Shown: piece by piece, positions 51,754 to 61,600 of the stretch
Layout of the letters: each line of letters starts with the position of its first letter
How positions within the stretch are numbered: the first letter of the stretch is position 1
Assembly (NCBI RefSeq): GCF_011067745.1
Contig: NZ_JAAMPJ010000019.1
Location: 62,001-126,000 of the forward strand
Direction of reading: 5' to 3'
DNA: 64,000 nt
Origin: Lentzea alba
GTDB taxonomy: Bacteria > Actinomycetota > Actinomycetes > Mycobacteriales > Pseudonocardiaceae
Notes under the pieces: model-generated
Seen by the model: only the letters and a program-made list of their open reading frames with translations
Databases searched by the model: none
Told to the model about the DNA's origin: nothing
Program-made: the position numbers and the translations under genes

Positions 51754-53988
51754 ATGGATCGCGACGACGTGCCCTACCTCGACGCCACGCTGCCCACAGC
51801 GGTTCGGGTCGCCGACCTCCTCGACCGCATGACACTGCCCGAGAAGGTGGGGCAGATGATGCAGCTGGACTCGCGGGAGGACCTCGACGACCACGTGCTG
51901 TGCAAGCACGTCGGCTCGATCCTGCACACCTCGCCGGAACGGGTGCTGCGCGCGCACGACCTCACCTCGCAGACGCGACTCCGGGTCCCGCTGCTCATCG
52001 CCGAGGACTGCATCCACGGCCACTCGTTCCACGAGGGCGCGACGATCTTCCCGACGCAGCTGGGCATGGCCGCGTCCTGGGATCCCGAACTGGTCGAACA
52101 GGTCGCGCGCGTCACCGCCGTCGAGGCCGCGACGACCGGCGTGCACTGGACGTTCTCCCCGGTCCTGTGCATCGCCCGGGACCTGCGCTGGGGCCGCGTC
52201 GACGAGACGTTCGGCGAGGACCCGGTGCTGATCGGCGAACTCGCGGCCGCCATGGTCCGCGGCTACCAGGGCGACGGGCTGCAGGACCCCACGGCGATCC
52301 TCGCGACCGCCAAGCACTTCGCCGGCTACTCCGAGACGCAGGGCGGCCGGGACGCGAGCGAGGCCGACCTGTCCCGGCGCAAGCTGCGGTCGTGGTTCCT
52401 GCCGCCGTTCGAACGGGTCGCGAAAGAGGGCTGCGCGACATTCATGCTCGGCTACCAGACCACCGACGGCGTGCCGATCACGGTCAACTCGTGGCTGCTG
52501 GACGAGGTGCTGCGCGGTGAGTGGGGGTACCAGGGCACGCTGATCACCGACTGGGACAACGTCGGCCGCATGGTCTGGGAGCAGAAGCTGCAGCCCGACC
52601 ACGCCCACGCCGCCGCGGCCGCCGTCAAGGCGGGCAACGACATGATCATGACGACCCCGCAGTTCTTCGAGGGCGCGCTGCAGGCCGTCGAGGACGGGCT
52701 GCTGGCCGAGGAGGACCTCGACCGCGCGGTCACCCGGATCCTGACGCTCAAGTTCGACCTCGGCCTGTTCGAGAACCCGCGCCGGCCCGACCCCGAACGC
52801 CAGCGCGTCGTGATCCACCGCGACGAGCACGTGGCGCTGAACCTTCAGGTCGCGCGCCGCTCCATCGTCCTGCTGCGCAACGACGGCGTGCTGCCGCTGA
52901 CGAAGGGCAAGATCGCGGTCGTCGGCCCTCTCGCGGACGACGCGCAGACCCAGCTCGGCGACTGGGCGGGCTCGTCCGGCCAGGCCGACTGGCTGCCCGA
53001 CGGCCAGCCGCGCGACATGATCACCACCGTCCTCGACGGCCTGCGCGAGCTGTCGGCGCAGGAGGTCACGTACGCGCGCGGCGCCGACATCCTCACGCTC
53101 GAACCGGACCCCGAGGGCGACACGTTCCCGGACGGCCAGCCGCGCCCGCGCATCGTCCAGCCGTGCGCGCCGAATCCCGAGCTGATCGCCGAGGCCGTCG
53201 CCAATGCGCAGGACGCCGACTACGTGGTCGCCGTCGTCGGTGACCGCATCGAACTCGTCGGCGAGGGCCGGTCCACCGCGACGCTAGACCTGATCGGCGG
53301 CCAGATCGCCCTGCTGGACGCGCTCGCCGCGACCGGCAAGCCGTTGATCGTCGTGTTGATGGCCTCGAAGCCGCTGGTGCTGCCGGACTCGGCCCGCGAC
53401 GCCGCCGCGCTGCTGTGGGTCGCGAACCCCGGCATGCAGGGCGGTCGCGCGATCGCCGAGGTGCTGCACGGGCTGGTCGAGCCGAGCGGTCGTCTGCCGA
53501 TCTCGTTCGCGGCGCACGCCGGGCAGCAGCCGACCTACTACAACCAGATCCGCGGCCAGCACGGCACGCGGTACGCCGACCTCACGCAGGAGCCGGCGTT
53601 CGCGTTCGGCGAGGGCCTGTCGTACACCACGGTCGAGTACGGCGACCTGCACGTGGAGACGACGGTGCTGCGACCCGACGAGGTCGTCAAGGCATCGATC
53701 ACGCTGACCAACACCGGATCCCGACCGTCGCGCGAGACCGTGCAGGTCTACGTCAGCGACGCCGTCACGTCGGTGAGCTGGGCGGACAAGGAGCTCAAGA
53801 CGTTCACGCAGGTCGACCTGGAGCCCGGCGAGACCGCGAAGGTCGACCTCGAGCTCCCGGTCGCCGCCTGCACGATCGTCGACCAGCACGGCACGCGCGT
53901 GGTCGAGCCCGGCGAGTTCGTCCTCCTGGTGGGTCCGAGCTCGAAGGATCTTCGCCGGGCCGAGTTCACCGTAAAGCCGCAGTTCTGA
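51754..53988 (+). CDS. GH3 beta-glucosidase (BglX-type)
   Basis: 744 residues from ATG with CGGAG upstream and no signal peptide, so probably intracellular. The GH3 N-terminal barrel has LPEKVGQMMQ, FSPVLCIARDLRWGR..ETFGEDP, KHFAGYSETQGGRD, and nucleophile Asp266 in TLITDWDNV. The C-terminal alpha/beta sandwich (VGDRIELVGEGRSTATLDL, candidate acid/base Glu) and Fn3-like domain (ETVQVYVSDAVTSVSWADKELKTF, read in parts) follow. It should hydrolyse cellobiose or other beta-glucosides brought in by a transporter elsewhere. The CebR-like site fits this. Its last 23 bases overlap the convergent GHMP-like gene. Confidence 0.92.
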   Translation: MDRDDVPYLDATLPTAVRVADLLDRMTLPEKVGQMMQLDSREDLDDHVLCKHVGSILHTSPERVLRAHDLTSQTRLRVPLLIAEDCIHGHSFHEGATIFPTQLGMAASWDPELVEQVARVTAVEAATTGVHWTFSPVLCIARDLRWGRVDETFGEDPVLIGELAAAMVRGYQGDGLQDPTAILATAKHFAGYSETQGGRDASEADLSRRKLRSWFLPPFERVAKEGCATFMLGYQTTDGVPITVNSWLLDEVLRGEWGYQGTLITDWDNVGRMVWEQKLQPDHAHAAAAAVKAGNDMIMTTPQFFEGALQAVEDGLLAEEDLDRAVTRILTLKFDLGLFENPRRPDPERQRVVIHRDEHVALNLQVARRSIVLLRNDGVLPLTKGKIAVVGPLADDAQTQLGDWAGSSGQADWLPDGQPRDMITTVLDGLRELSAQEVTYARGADILTLEPDPEGDTFPDGQPRPRIVQPCAPNPELIAEAVANAQDADYVVAVVGDRIELVGEGRSTATLDLIGGQIALLDALAATGKPLIVVLMASKPLVLPDSARDAAALLWVANPGMQGGRAIAEVLHGLVEPSGRLPISFAAHAGQQPTYYNQIRGQHGTRYADLTQEPAFAFGEGLSYTTVEYGDLHVETTVLRPDEVVKASITLTNTGSRPSRETVQVYVSDAVTSVSWADKELKTFTQVDLEPGETAKVDLELPVAACTIVDQHGTRVVEPGEFVLLVGPSSKDLRRAEFTVKPQF

Positions 53989-54742
53989 AGGCCGCGGGGG
54001 CGATCGTGAGGTAGCGGGGAGGCAACTCCACCGCCTTCGTGATCGCCCTCTTCACCGCCGGGACCAGGTCCGCGTCGACCAGCACGACCGCGGGCCTGCC
54101 CGGTGGATCGACCAGCATGCTGGCGCCCCGCGCGCCGGCAGCCAGAGCGGCGAACACCACCGCGTCCTGTTCCGGGTCCGGATCTTGAGCGCGGTGATAC
54201 GCCGTCAGAGCCGCCCCGAGATCATCGATGCTTCCCGTGTACGGCAGCTCCTCCTGCGGTTCCTCACGCCGTACCCGCGTGTCGACGACGAGGAGTCGCT
54301 GACCAGGCAGGTCCAGCTCAACGGCCGGTGGCTCCTCATAGGTCGTTCCCGCCAGGTCTCGCAGCGCCAACCCAACGGCCGTGCGCAGCACTTCACCCGC
54401 GGACAGGCCACTCCCCTGCGGCAGGTCGACGCTGCACATCAACGTCGCGCCACCGACACATCCGGCCACCGGAGCCGCCCACGCCGGGATCTCGTCGGAC
54501 GGCAGCAGAGCCCGCTCGGTCGGCCGGTTCACCGACACCAGTTCGAGCCTGCCGTCGTCACGCCGATCCCCCGCGACGATCGCACCCCACTTGGCGTGCA
54601 CCTTCACCTTGCCGCCCAACAGGTTCAGCACACCGGGCGCATACCAAACGCCTTCAGCGGGCCGTCCGAACGTGCGCCGGAACGCGTGCGGCACCAGCCT
54701 GAGCTCCGGCGCGATCTCAGGCCGATCCGCGATGTCCATCAT
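53966..54742 (-). CDS. GHMP-kinase-like (degenerate galactokinase-like) protein
   Basis: 258 residues; ATG 54742 overlaps the methyltransferase stop (ATGA). The N-terminus resembles galactokinases: FRRTFGRPAEGVWYAPGVLNLLGG (cf. FGxxPeGVWxAPGRVNLIGEH), then VDLPQGSGLSAGEVLRTAVGLAL (cf. PxGaGLSSSAAL). The usual GEHTDY metal/sugar motif is replaced by GGKVKV, and the protein is about 120 residues short, so kinase activity is doubtful. It is the last gene of the lipid operon. It could be a sugar-binding or non-catalytic subunit, or phosphorylate an unusual substrate. Its 3' end overlaps the convergent GH3 gene by 23 bases. Confidence 0.6.
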   Translation of the reverse strand: MMDIADRPEIAPELRLVPHAFRRTFGRPAEGVWYAPGVLNLLGGKVKVHAKWGAIVAGDRRDDGRLELVSVNRPTERALLPSDEIPAWAAPVAGCVGGATLMCSVDLPQGSGLSAGEVLRTAVGLALRDLAGTTYEEPPAVELDLPGQRLLVVDTRVRREEPQEELPYTGSIDDLGAALTAYHRAQDPDPEQDAVVFAALAAGARGASMLVDPPGRPAVVLVDADLVPAVKRAITKAVELPPRYLTIAPAAFRTAALR

Positions 54743-56475
54743 CCGGTCTTCTGCGCCAGCAGGCGGTACGCGTTGCCCTGGCCGGTGCGGGCCGCCAGGA
54801 ACCGGTTCACCGTCTGGTCCAACGCCATCGCGACGAAGAACGCCGGAATGCCCAGCGACCACACCACGAAGCTGCGAATCCGGCGCAGCCTGACCCGTTC
54901 CGGACGCCACGGCGCGGGCGTGCGCGGCGCGACGTTGCCGAGGAACAGCAACAGCGCGAGCATGAAGTCGTTGCAGAGGTGGGCTTTCGCGCGTTCGGTG
55001 GCCACGGTGGTCAGACCGCGGTCGGCGAGCGCGTGCTCCAGGTTGCCGATCGGCATCATGTGCTGGTGCTGCGGCTGGAACCACGGCATCCAGTACTTGC
55101 CGAACAACCGCCCGAGCCGCCACTCCGGGTCCGGCAGCTCGATCAACAGGTAGCCGCCGTCGGGCAGCACGTCCGCGACGATGTCGAGCTCCTCCCACGG
55201 ATCGCGCACGTGCTCCAGGTAGTGGTGCATGCTGATCACGTCGTAACGGCCCTTGAGCTCGCCCGCGAACTCCTTGAAGCTGCCCCGGTAGGACTGCTCG
55301 ATCCGGCCGAGCTTCGCCGCCTCCTCGATGGCCGCGCCCTGGTCCAGCCCGTCGAACCTCGTCTGCGGCAGCACTTCCTTGGCGCCCAGGCAGAAGTGCG
55401 CGTGCCCGGAACCGACGTCGAGCCACCGTTCGGGCTTCGTGAACGGCTCGACCATGCGCGCCCGGCCGTAGTACGGCTCGGTCTTGCCGGAGAACACCGC
55501 CTCGGCGGACGTCGCGCCGAGACCGTCGTAGAAGTCGCGGTAGTAGAAGCCGAGCCCTTCCTCGGACAGCCGCGGGTTCTGCCAGACGTGTCCACATCGG
55601 ACACAGCGGTCCATCGTGAACGTGCCGGGCTTGCGCTGCACGAGATCCGTGGCGGTGACCCACCGGCGCAGGTCGGTGCTCCCGCACGCCGGGCAGTTGT
55701 CGCGCCGGGCCTCGTGGAAGTTCTTGTCGCGGTTCTGCTCGTACCAGGGCGTTGCCTGCTCCAGCCGCTCGGCCTGGCGGAGCTCGGCGGTGGACTTCTT
55801 GCCTCCGGCCGTCCTGAACCACAGGTAGGGCGTGCGCACGAAGCGCGGCACCCACAGGTCACGCGGCCGCAGCGGCGTTCCGGCGAACACCAGGACCGGG
55901 TGCGCCCAGTAGGCGGCGAGCGCGACGAGTCCCCACTGCCAGTTCGTGATCAGCGCCGCCGCGACCGCCGCATACCCGATGACCGAACCCGCGATCCACA
56001 GCGACGGCCGCTTGCCGAGCTGCCGCAACGTCGCCGCGCGATACCCGAGGTCGTACGGCCCTGCCTTGAGCCCTGGCGCGACCGCGATGTCGACCCGCGC
56101 CCGCACGTGGTCCTTCACCCGCCGGACGAACGCAACGAACTCGGTCGGGTCGTCGGGATCGACGTCGTCCTTGTACTCGTCGCGCACCAGCACCGCCTGC
56201 GACGCGCTGACTCCCCGCGCCCACTGGTCGTCGCGGTACTTGGCCGGGTCAACCGCGCCGAGCAGGTCCAGCGCGGCGACCGTCGGCAGGTCGCGCGGCA
56301 CCAGGTCGACCAGGTCGGCGTCGCTCTCCCACGAGCCCTCGGGACGGACCCCGGTCGCGGTGAGAAGCGAGTGCTCGCCCGCGCCCTGGGAGAGCACTCG
56401 CAGCTTGGACGCGCGGGACCGCAGGCGCAGCACGTCCAACAGGACGACCAGCACCACCAACACGCTGAGAATCAC
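54739..56475 (-). CDS. Membrane-anchored SAM-dependent methyltransferase with zinc ribbon
   Basis: 578 residues from GTG 56475, overlapping the glycosyltransferase stop (GTGA). There is an N-terminal helix (ILSVLVVLVVLLDVLRL), a helical stretch, two more membrane helices (about 155-200; WIAGSVIGYAAVAAALITN), then a four-Cys ribbon (CPACGSTDL...CVRCGHVWQNPRLS), and a class I methyltransferase of the Methyltransf_23 type: WLDVGSGHAHFCLGA (SAM loop), SMHHYLEHVRDPWEEL and LLIELPDPEWRLG. A last hydrophobic segment is at about 540-560. It probably methylates a membrane-bound lipid or glycolipid product of this operon. The acceptor is unknown. Confidence 0.82.
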   Translation of the reverse strand: MILSVLVVLVVLLDVLRLRSRASKLRVLSQGAGEHSLLTATGVRPEGSWESDADLVDLVPRDLPTVAALDLLGAVDPAKYRDDQWARGVSASQAVLVRDEYKDDVDPDDPTEFVAFVRRVKDHVRARVDIAVAPGLKAGPYDLGYRAATLRQLGKRPSLWIAGSVIGYAAVAAALITNWQWGLVALAAYWAHPVLVFAGTPLRPRDLWVPRFVRTPYLWFRTAGGKKSTAELRQAERLEQATPWYEQNRDKNFHEARRDNCPACGSTDLRRWVTATDLVQRKPGTFTMDRCVRCGHVWQNPRLSEEGLGFYYRDFYDGLGATSAEAVFSGKTEPYYGRARMVEPFTKPERWLDVGSGHAHFCLGAKEVLPQTRFDGLDQGAAIEEAAKLGRIEQSYRGSFKEFAGELKGRYDVISMHHYLEHVRDPWEELDIVADVLPDGGYLLIELPDPEWRLGRLFGKYWMPWFQPQHQHMMPIGNLEHALADRGLTTVATERAKAHLCNDFMLALLLFLGNVAPRTPAPWRPERVRLRRIRSFVVWSLGIPAFFVAMALDQTVNRFLAARTGQGNAYRLLAQKTG

Positions 56476-57599
56476 CCGGCCACCACCTTCTCCAGTCGGT
56501 CGGCCGCGGCTGCCGCGCCGCCCGCCGCCAAGAACGACTCCCGCACCAGCGACGCTGCGGCCGCGTACTCCGGCTCGTCCAGCACGGACTCCAGCGCGCT
56601 GCGAATGTCCGCGGACCGCGCCCGCGAGTAGGTCAGCCGCACCCCGGCCCCGGCCGCCACGACCTGGGCGGCGACGGTCGGCTGGTCGTCCCGGATCGGG
56701 GCCACGACCAGCGGCAACCCGTGCGCCAGCGCCTCGCACACCGTGTTGTGCCCGCCGTGCGTGATCACCGCGTCCAGGTGCGGCATCAGCGCGAGCTGGG
56801 GCACGGACGGCAGCATCAGCACGTTCGGCGGGGCGGGCCGCGGTTCGGCGACCATGATCACCTGGAGGTCCAGGTCCGCGACGGCGTCCAGGGCCTGGCC
56901 GAGGAAACGCTCACCGGCCGGGCCGTTGAGGGTGCCGAGCGAGATGAGGGCCCGCCGTTGTCCGGTCAGCCGCTGCCACGGGAAGTCCACGCGTTCCACG
57001 CGATGGCTCAGCGCGGGCCCCACGAACGCCACGTGCTCGCCGAACTCCCCCGCCACCAACGCCTTCGAGCTGTACACCAGCACCAGCCGGTCGGAGAACC
57101 TGATGTCGCCGCCCGCGAAGTCGTGCAGCAGGTCGCGCACCCAGGCGTCGACCTTCGGCATCGTCCTCAGTGGATTGATCAGCTCGGCGGAGGTGCTCGC
57201 CGAGGTCGCCCACGGCAGGTACGCGTGCTGGGCCACCAACGGCCCGGCGAGCGCCTGCTGGTCCGCGACGATCATGTCCGGCTCGAACGCCGTGACCGCG
57301 GCCGAGACACCGGGCACCATCGCGTGCCCGAGCGGGATCAGGAACTCCTCCCAGAAGAACTTGAGCACCGCCATCCCGCGCAACGCGAGCCAGCGCTCCC
57401 GCTTGGCCCGGATGTCGGACTCCAGGTCGTCGTCGATCGCCGGGAACACCACCGCGTTGTCCGGCAACAACGGCGCGAGCGTGCCCGGATGCCCGACCCA
57501 CGCGACCTCGTGCCCGCGCGCCAGCAACTCGCCGCCCACCGAGGCGGTCGGGTTGACGTGGCCGGTCAGCGGCGGCACCACGAACAGGAACCGGCTCAT
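56472..57599 (-). CDS. GT1-family glycosyltransferase (MGT type)
   Basis: 375 residues; ATG 57599 overlaps the hydrolase stop (ATGA). The N-terminal half has FLFVVPPLTGHVNPTASVG with the GHVNP catalytic His. The C-terminal half has ALISLGTLN and the donor-binding motif VPQLALMPHLDAVITHGGHN, then EALAHGLPLVVAPIRDDQP. This is the macrolide/UDP-glycosyltransferase fold. It transfers a sugar from a nucleotide donor to a lipophilic acceptor, here presumably the polyketide-like lipid. It is cytoplasmic and probably membrane-associated. Sugar identity cannot be read, and no sugar-nucleotide genes are in the window. Confidence 0.9.
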   Translation of the reverse strand: MSRFLFVVPPLTGHVNPTASVGGELLARGHEVAWVGHPGTLAPLLPDNAVVFPAIDDDLESDIRAKRERWLALRGMAVLKFFWEEFLIPLGHAMVPGVSAAVTAFEPDMIVADQQALAGPLVAQHAYLPWATSASTSAELINPLRTMPKVDAWVRDLLHDFAGGDIRFSDRLVLVYSSKALVAGEFGEHVAFVGPALSHRVERVDFPWQRLTGQRRALISLGTLNGPAGERFLGQALDAVADLDLQVIMVAEPRPAPPNVLMLPSVPQLALMPHLDAVITHGGHNTVCEALAHGLPLVVAPIRDDQPTVAAQVVAAGAGVRLTYSRARSADIRSALESVLDEPEYAAAASLVRESFLAAGGAAAAADRLEKVVAG

Positions 57600-58363
57600 A
57601 ACGGCAACCAGTCCAGCAGCACGTCGAGCAGTTCGGCCGTGGCTTCGCGCAACACCGTGTGCCCCAGGCCGGAAACGATGTGCAACCGGCAGGACGGGAT
57701 CCGTTCCTGCAGCTCGGCGGCCGCTCCGATCAGTTCGGACTCGGCGCCGTAGACCCCCAGCACCGGGCACCGCACCTGGGTCAGGTCGAGTTTCGCGCCG
57801 GAGCCGAGGTCGTCGATCAGCGTGGTGCCGTTGAGCAACGCGTTGGCGTTGACCGCCAGCTTCGCGATCTTGCGTTGTCCCAGCGCCATCAGCTGGTCCT
57901 GCGTGCGGTCGAACTCCAGGCCCAGGGCCGCGACCGTCAGCGTGTTCGTGATGTCCTCGAACCACGCGTCGCCAACCACTCCCCCGCACGCCGACTCGAC
58001 GAGCACGACCCCGCCGACCCGTTCGGGAGCCTGCACGGCCGCGTGCATCGCGACCACCCCGCCGTAGCTGTTGCCCAGCAGGAAGACCGGCTCGGTCACG
58101 CCGATCTCGTCCAGCACGGCGACGAGGTCCTCCGCGCTCTCCTCCGGCGTGTAACCGGACGGCGGCCGCTCGGACAGGCCGTGGCCACGCAGGTCGAACA
58201 GCACGGTGCCGAACCCGGCCTGGGCCAGCGGTGCGGCGAGCGTGTAGTAGAAGCTCGACAGGTTGTCCATCACCAGGCCGTGCACGAACACGATCGTGGG
58301 AGCATCCGTCGGCCCGAGCCGTTGCACGTGGAAGCGCAACCCTCGGGCGTGAACCTCAGACAC
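57596..58363 (-). CDS. Alpha/beta-hydrolase (possible releasing thioesterase/esterase)
   Basis: 255 residues from GTG 58363, which overlaps the ACP gene by 8 bases. The longer frame upstream is ACP read in another frame. It has the hydrolase core TIVFVHGLVMDN (oxyanion), LFDLRGHGLSERP, the nucleophile elbow LGNSYGGVVAMH (Ser) and GLGHTVL (His), with an acid in GVYGAESELIG. A cap of about 70 residues is present. In a PKS/FAS-like operon the obvious role is release or editing of the acyl-ACP product. An unrelated esterase role is possible. Confidence 0.85.
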   Translation of the reverse strand: MSEVHARGLRFHVQRLGPTDAPTIVFVHGLVMDNLSSFYYTLAAPLAQAGFGTVLFDLRGHGLSERPPSGYTPEESAEDLVAVLDEIGVTEPVFLLGNSYGGVVAMHAAVQAPERVGGVVLVESACGGVVGDAWFEDITNTLTVAALGLEFDRTQDQLMALGQRKIAKLAVNANALLNGTTLIDDLGSGAKLDLTQVRCPVLGVYGAESELIGAAAELQERIPSCRLHIVSGLGHTVLREATAELLDVLLDWLPL

Positions 58364-58616
58364 GAGCCGTGATGTGGTCGACGAGCCGGCCGACGGACAT
58401 CGCCATGATCTCGTCGATGTCCATGTCCGCGAGGAACGCCACGAGATCGACGCCGTAGTGGGCGTTGAGCTTGTCCGCGAGCGCGACGAACTCGATCGAC
58501 TCCAGGCCCAGGTCGTCGCTGAACGTGGTGTCACGGGTGATCTCCACGCCCAGCAGGAAGTCAGGCCCGACCACCTCGGTGATCATCTTGGCGACCTGCT
58601 CCAGCACCTCGTCCAT
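58356..58616 (-). CDS. Acyl carrier protein
   Basis: 86 residues; its ATG shares one base with the synthase stop (TGATG). Ser40 in SDDLGLESIEFVALADKL is the phosphopantetheine site. Helix I (VLEQVAKMITEVVG) and helix III (MAMSVGRLVDHI) are normal. It is a free-standing ACP. The neighbouring synthase has no ACP domain of its own at this end, so this ACP probably serves it or the downstream glycosyltransferase/methyltransferase steps. Confidence 0.9.
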   Translation of the reverse strand: MDEVLEQVAKMITEVVGPDFLLGVEITRDTTFSDDLGLESIEFVALADKLNAHYGVDLVAFLADMDIDEIMAMSVGRLVDHITARV

Positions 58617-61600
58617 CAGTTCTCCGTCCTGACCCGGGCGGCGGCTCGTCCGTGTTCCGCGATGACTTCGATGCCGGGCACGGCGAAGGCTCCGCGCACC
58701 CGGCCGTTGGCGCCGACGGTCAGTTCCGCCGGGTAGACCGGCCCGGCCCCGCGGTTCCACAGCCACGCGCGCACGGCGTCCTTCACGGCGATCACGCGCA
58801 GCAGCCAGTCCCGTTGGGCGGGCACGTCCAGTCCTCCGTAGTGCTGTCTCTCGGCGGAGTTCAGGTAGCGGCGCATGATCAGGTCCCTGGTCGCGCTGTC
58901 CGACCAGTTCTCGGTGACCCGCAGCCATTCGTCGTCCTGAGTGGACAGCATCTCGGTGCCGGGCCGGAGCTTGACCTGCCAGATCCGGTCGTCCGTGGTG
59001 AACCTTCTGGTGGTCCAGCCGGTGATCCGGCACCACAGCTCGCCGTTCACCCTCAGCTCGGCGTCGGCGACCATCTCCTGGGCGGTCACCGAACGGATCC
59101 AGGCCGTGCACTGGACGTCGCCGGCGGGCACCGGCCCGTGGAACGACACCTGTTCGATCCCGGTCGGCAGCACGGTCTGGTCGACCGTGTGCGTGACCTG
59201 CATCCAGTGCCCGATCAGCTGTCCGGCGCTGTCCAGCAACGCTCCGGGCGCGGGCAACGGCGTCAGCACACCGGCGATCCCGTTGTCCGCCAGGCAGCCG
59301 ATCTTCGTCACGCCCGCGAACGCCGGCCCGTGGAACATCCAGCCGTCCCGATACAGCTCGGCCGCGCTGACCGGCGCCTCGCGGACGCCTTCGAGTTCCT
59401 TGCCCACCAGCTGTTTCGCGACCGGCGCCATCAGCACGACGCCCTCGGCGTAGTCGCCGACCTTCACGACGACGCGTTCCCGGCCTTCCGCGCGGGCGGA
59501 GATCTTCACCGTGGACGCGGGCAGGGCGGTCAGCCAGCGCTTGGCCTTGACCTGCGCGAACCCGTGCACCGTGCCGCCGGTGAGCCTGCGCGCGGCCTCC
59601 GCGAACACCTCCAGCAGACCGGTCGCGGGCACGATCGGGAACCCGTCGGCGAGGTCCGGCCAGCCGGGCGCCTGCGGGAACACCGAGTGGTCCACGAGTT
59701 CCGGCATGGTCCTGAGCGAGAACTCGCGGGTGAACCCTGCCTCGTTCGGCCGCAGCGCGCCGACGACCTCGCGCGCCACCGCGTTGGTGTGGGCCAGCAG
59801 TTTGTTCACCGCGGCCGACATCGGGCTGTCGTCGGACACCGGCACGGGTTCGGCGCCGAGCGGGTCGACCTTGATCCTGGGCGTGCCGAGCCGGAGCTTG
59901 ACCTTGTGCGCGGTGCCGCGCTTGAGCCCGAACGCCCAGAGCGCCTCGGGCGCGATGTCGGCGTTCACGGCGAGGTGCGGGCGGTCGTGGAGCGTGTCAC
60001 TGACGAACCCCTGCACGCTGCCCTGTCCGATTTGGACGAACGCCCGGAAACCGGCCTGGTGCAGGCGTTCCAGCAGCGGCCGGAACTTGACTGGTTCGAC
60101 CAGGTGCCGCAGGACCAGCTCGCGGACCTCGTCGACGCGCATGGGTTCCAGCGAGTTCGCCGACCACACCGGGATGTCCGAGGCACGGACCGGCAGCTCG
60201 TCGAGCGTCTCCCTGGCCTGCCCGAGGTACGGGGCGAGCGCCGGGGTGTGGAAGCCGGTGCGGAACGGCATGAGCTGGGCCATCACGCCATTGGCCTTGA
60301 GCGTGGTGAGGACCTGTTCGAGACGGTCGATCGGACCGCAGATCACGGACTGGTGGGGGCAGTTGTCGTGGCTGATCGTCACGCCCTCGATGAGGTGCTG
60401 CTCGGCGGTGTCGGCGGAGCAACCCAGTGCGGCGTAAGCGATGTCGACGACCGCCACCGCACCGGGTTTGAGCGCCGAGACGAACTCGTCGATCGTCGGG
60501 TAGATGCCGCCGACGACCATCGCGGTCCACTCGCCCATGCTGTGCCCGGCGAGCGCGCCGGGCGTGATGCCGAGCGCCATGAGTTCGCGGGCTTCGCGGC
60601 GGCCGTCCTGCAGCAGCCGGACGGCGTGGTCGACGACCTCGCCGCTGAACTCGCGCTCGAAGCCCGGGAACAGGAACGCGACCTGGTCCGTGCTGGTCAG
60701 CAACGGTTGCGGGGCGAACCAGATGTCGTGGCGGCCAGGCCACGCCTTGCCCTGGGCGAGCACGCGTTCGGCGAGCTTGAGCTTGCGGTCGTCCGGGTTG
60801 CCGACGGCGAGCCGGAACGCCCTGTCAGCACTGGACGTGCGGCGTTCCTTGAGCGCCTTGGCCAGTTCTTCCGCGGTGTCGGCGGCGAACGTCATGACCG
60901 GCTTGCGCGGCTTGGCGACGGTGTGACCGTCGAGGACGGCGTGCGCGTTGATCCCGCCGAACCCGAACGCGTTCACGACCGCGCGGTGCGGTCCGCTCCA
61001 CTCACGGGCGGTGGCGACCGGCGTGAACCTGGTGCCGTGCAGCGCCGAGTGCGGGTTCTCGACGTTCAGGGTCGGTGGCAACGTGTTGTGGTGCAACGCG
61101 AGGGCGGCCTTGATCAGGCCGGCCATGCCGGCCGCGGGCATCGCGTGGCCGATCATCGACTTGACCGTGCCGATGCCGATCTCGTCGCCGTCCGCGCCGA
61201 ACGCGTTGATCATGGTCGACAGCTCGGCGGCGTCACCGGCGGGCGTCGCGGTGCCGTGCGCCTCGATCAGGCCAGGAGCATCGCGGTGAGGATCGAGCTC
61301 GGCGTTGGCCCATGCCCGTTGCACGGCGAGGAGCTGGCCCTCGGGGTTGGGCGTCATCATGCTGGTCGCGCGGCCGTCGCTGGCGGAGCCGATGCCGCGG
61401 ATCACCGCGTAGACGCGTTCGTCGCCAACGTCTTCCAGTCGTTTCAACAAGACCATGCCGACGCCCTCGGACAGCAGCGTGCCGTCCGCGCTCGCGTCGA
61501 ACGGCCGGATGCGCTCACTCGGGCTCAACGCCCTGAGCTGCGTGAAGACGCTCCACAACGTCGGGTGGTGGCAGACGTGCACCGCGCCGGCGAGCATGGC

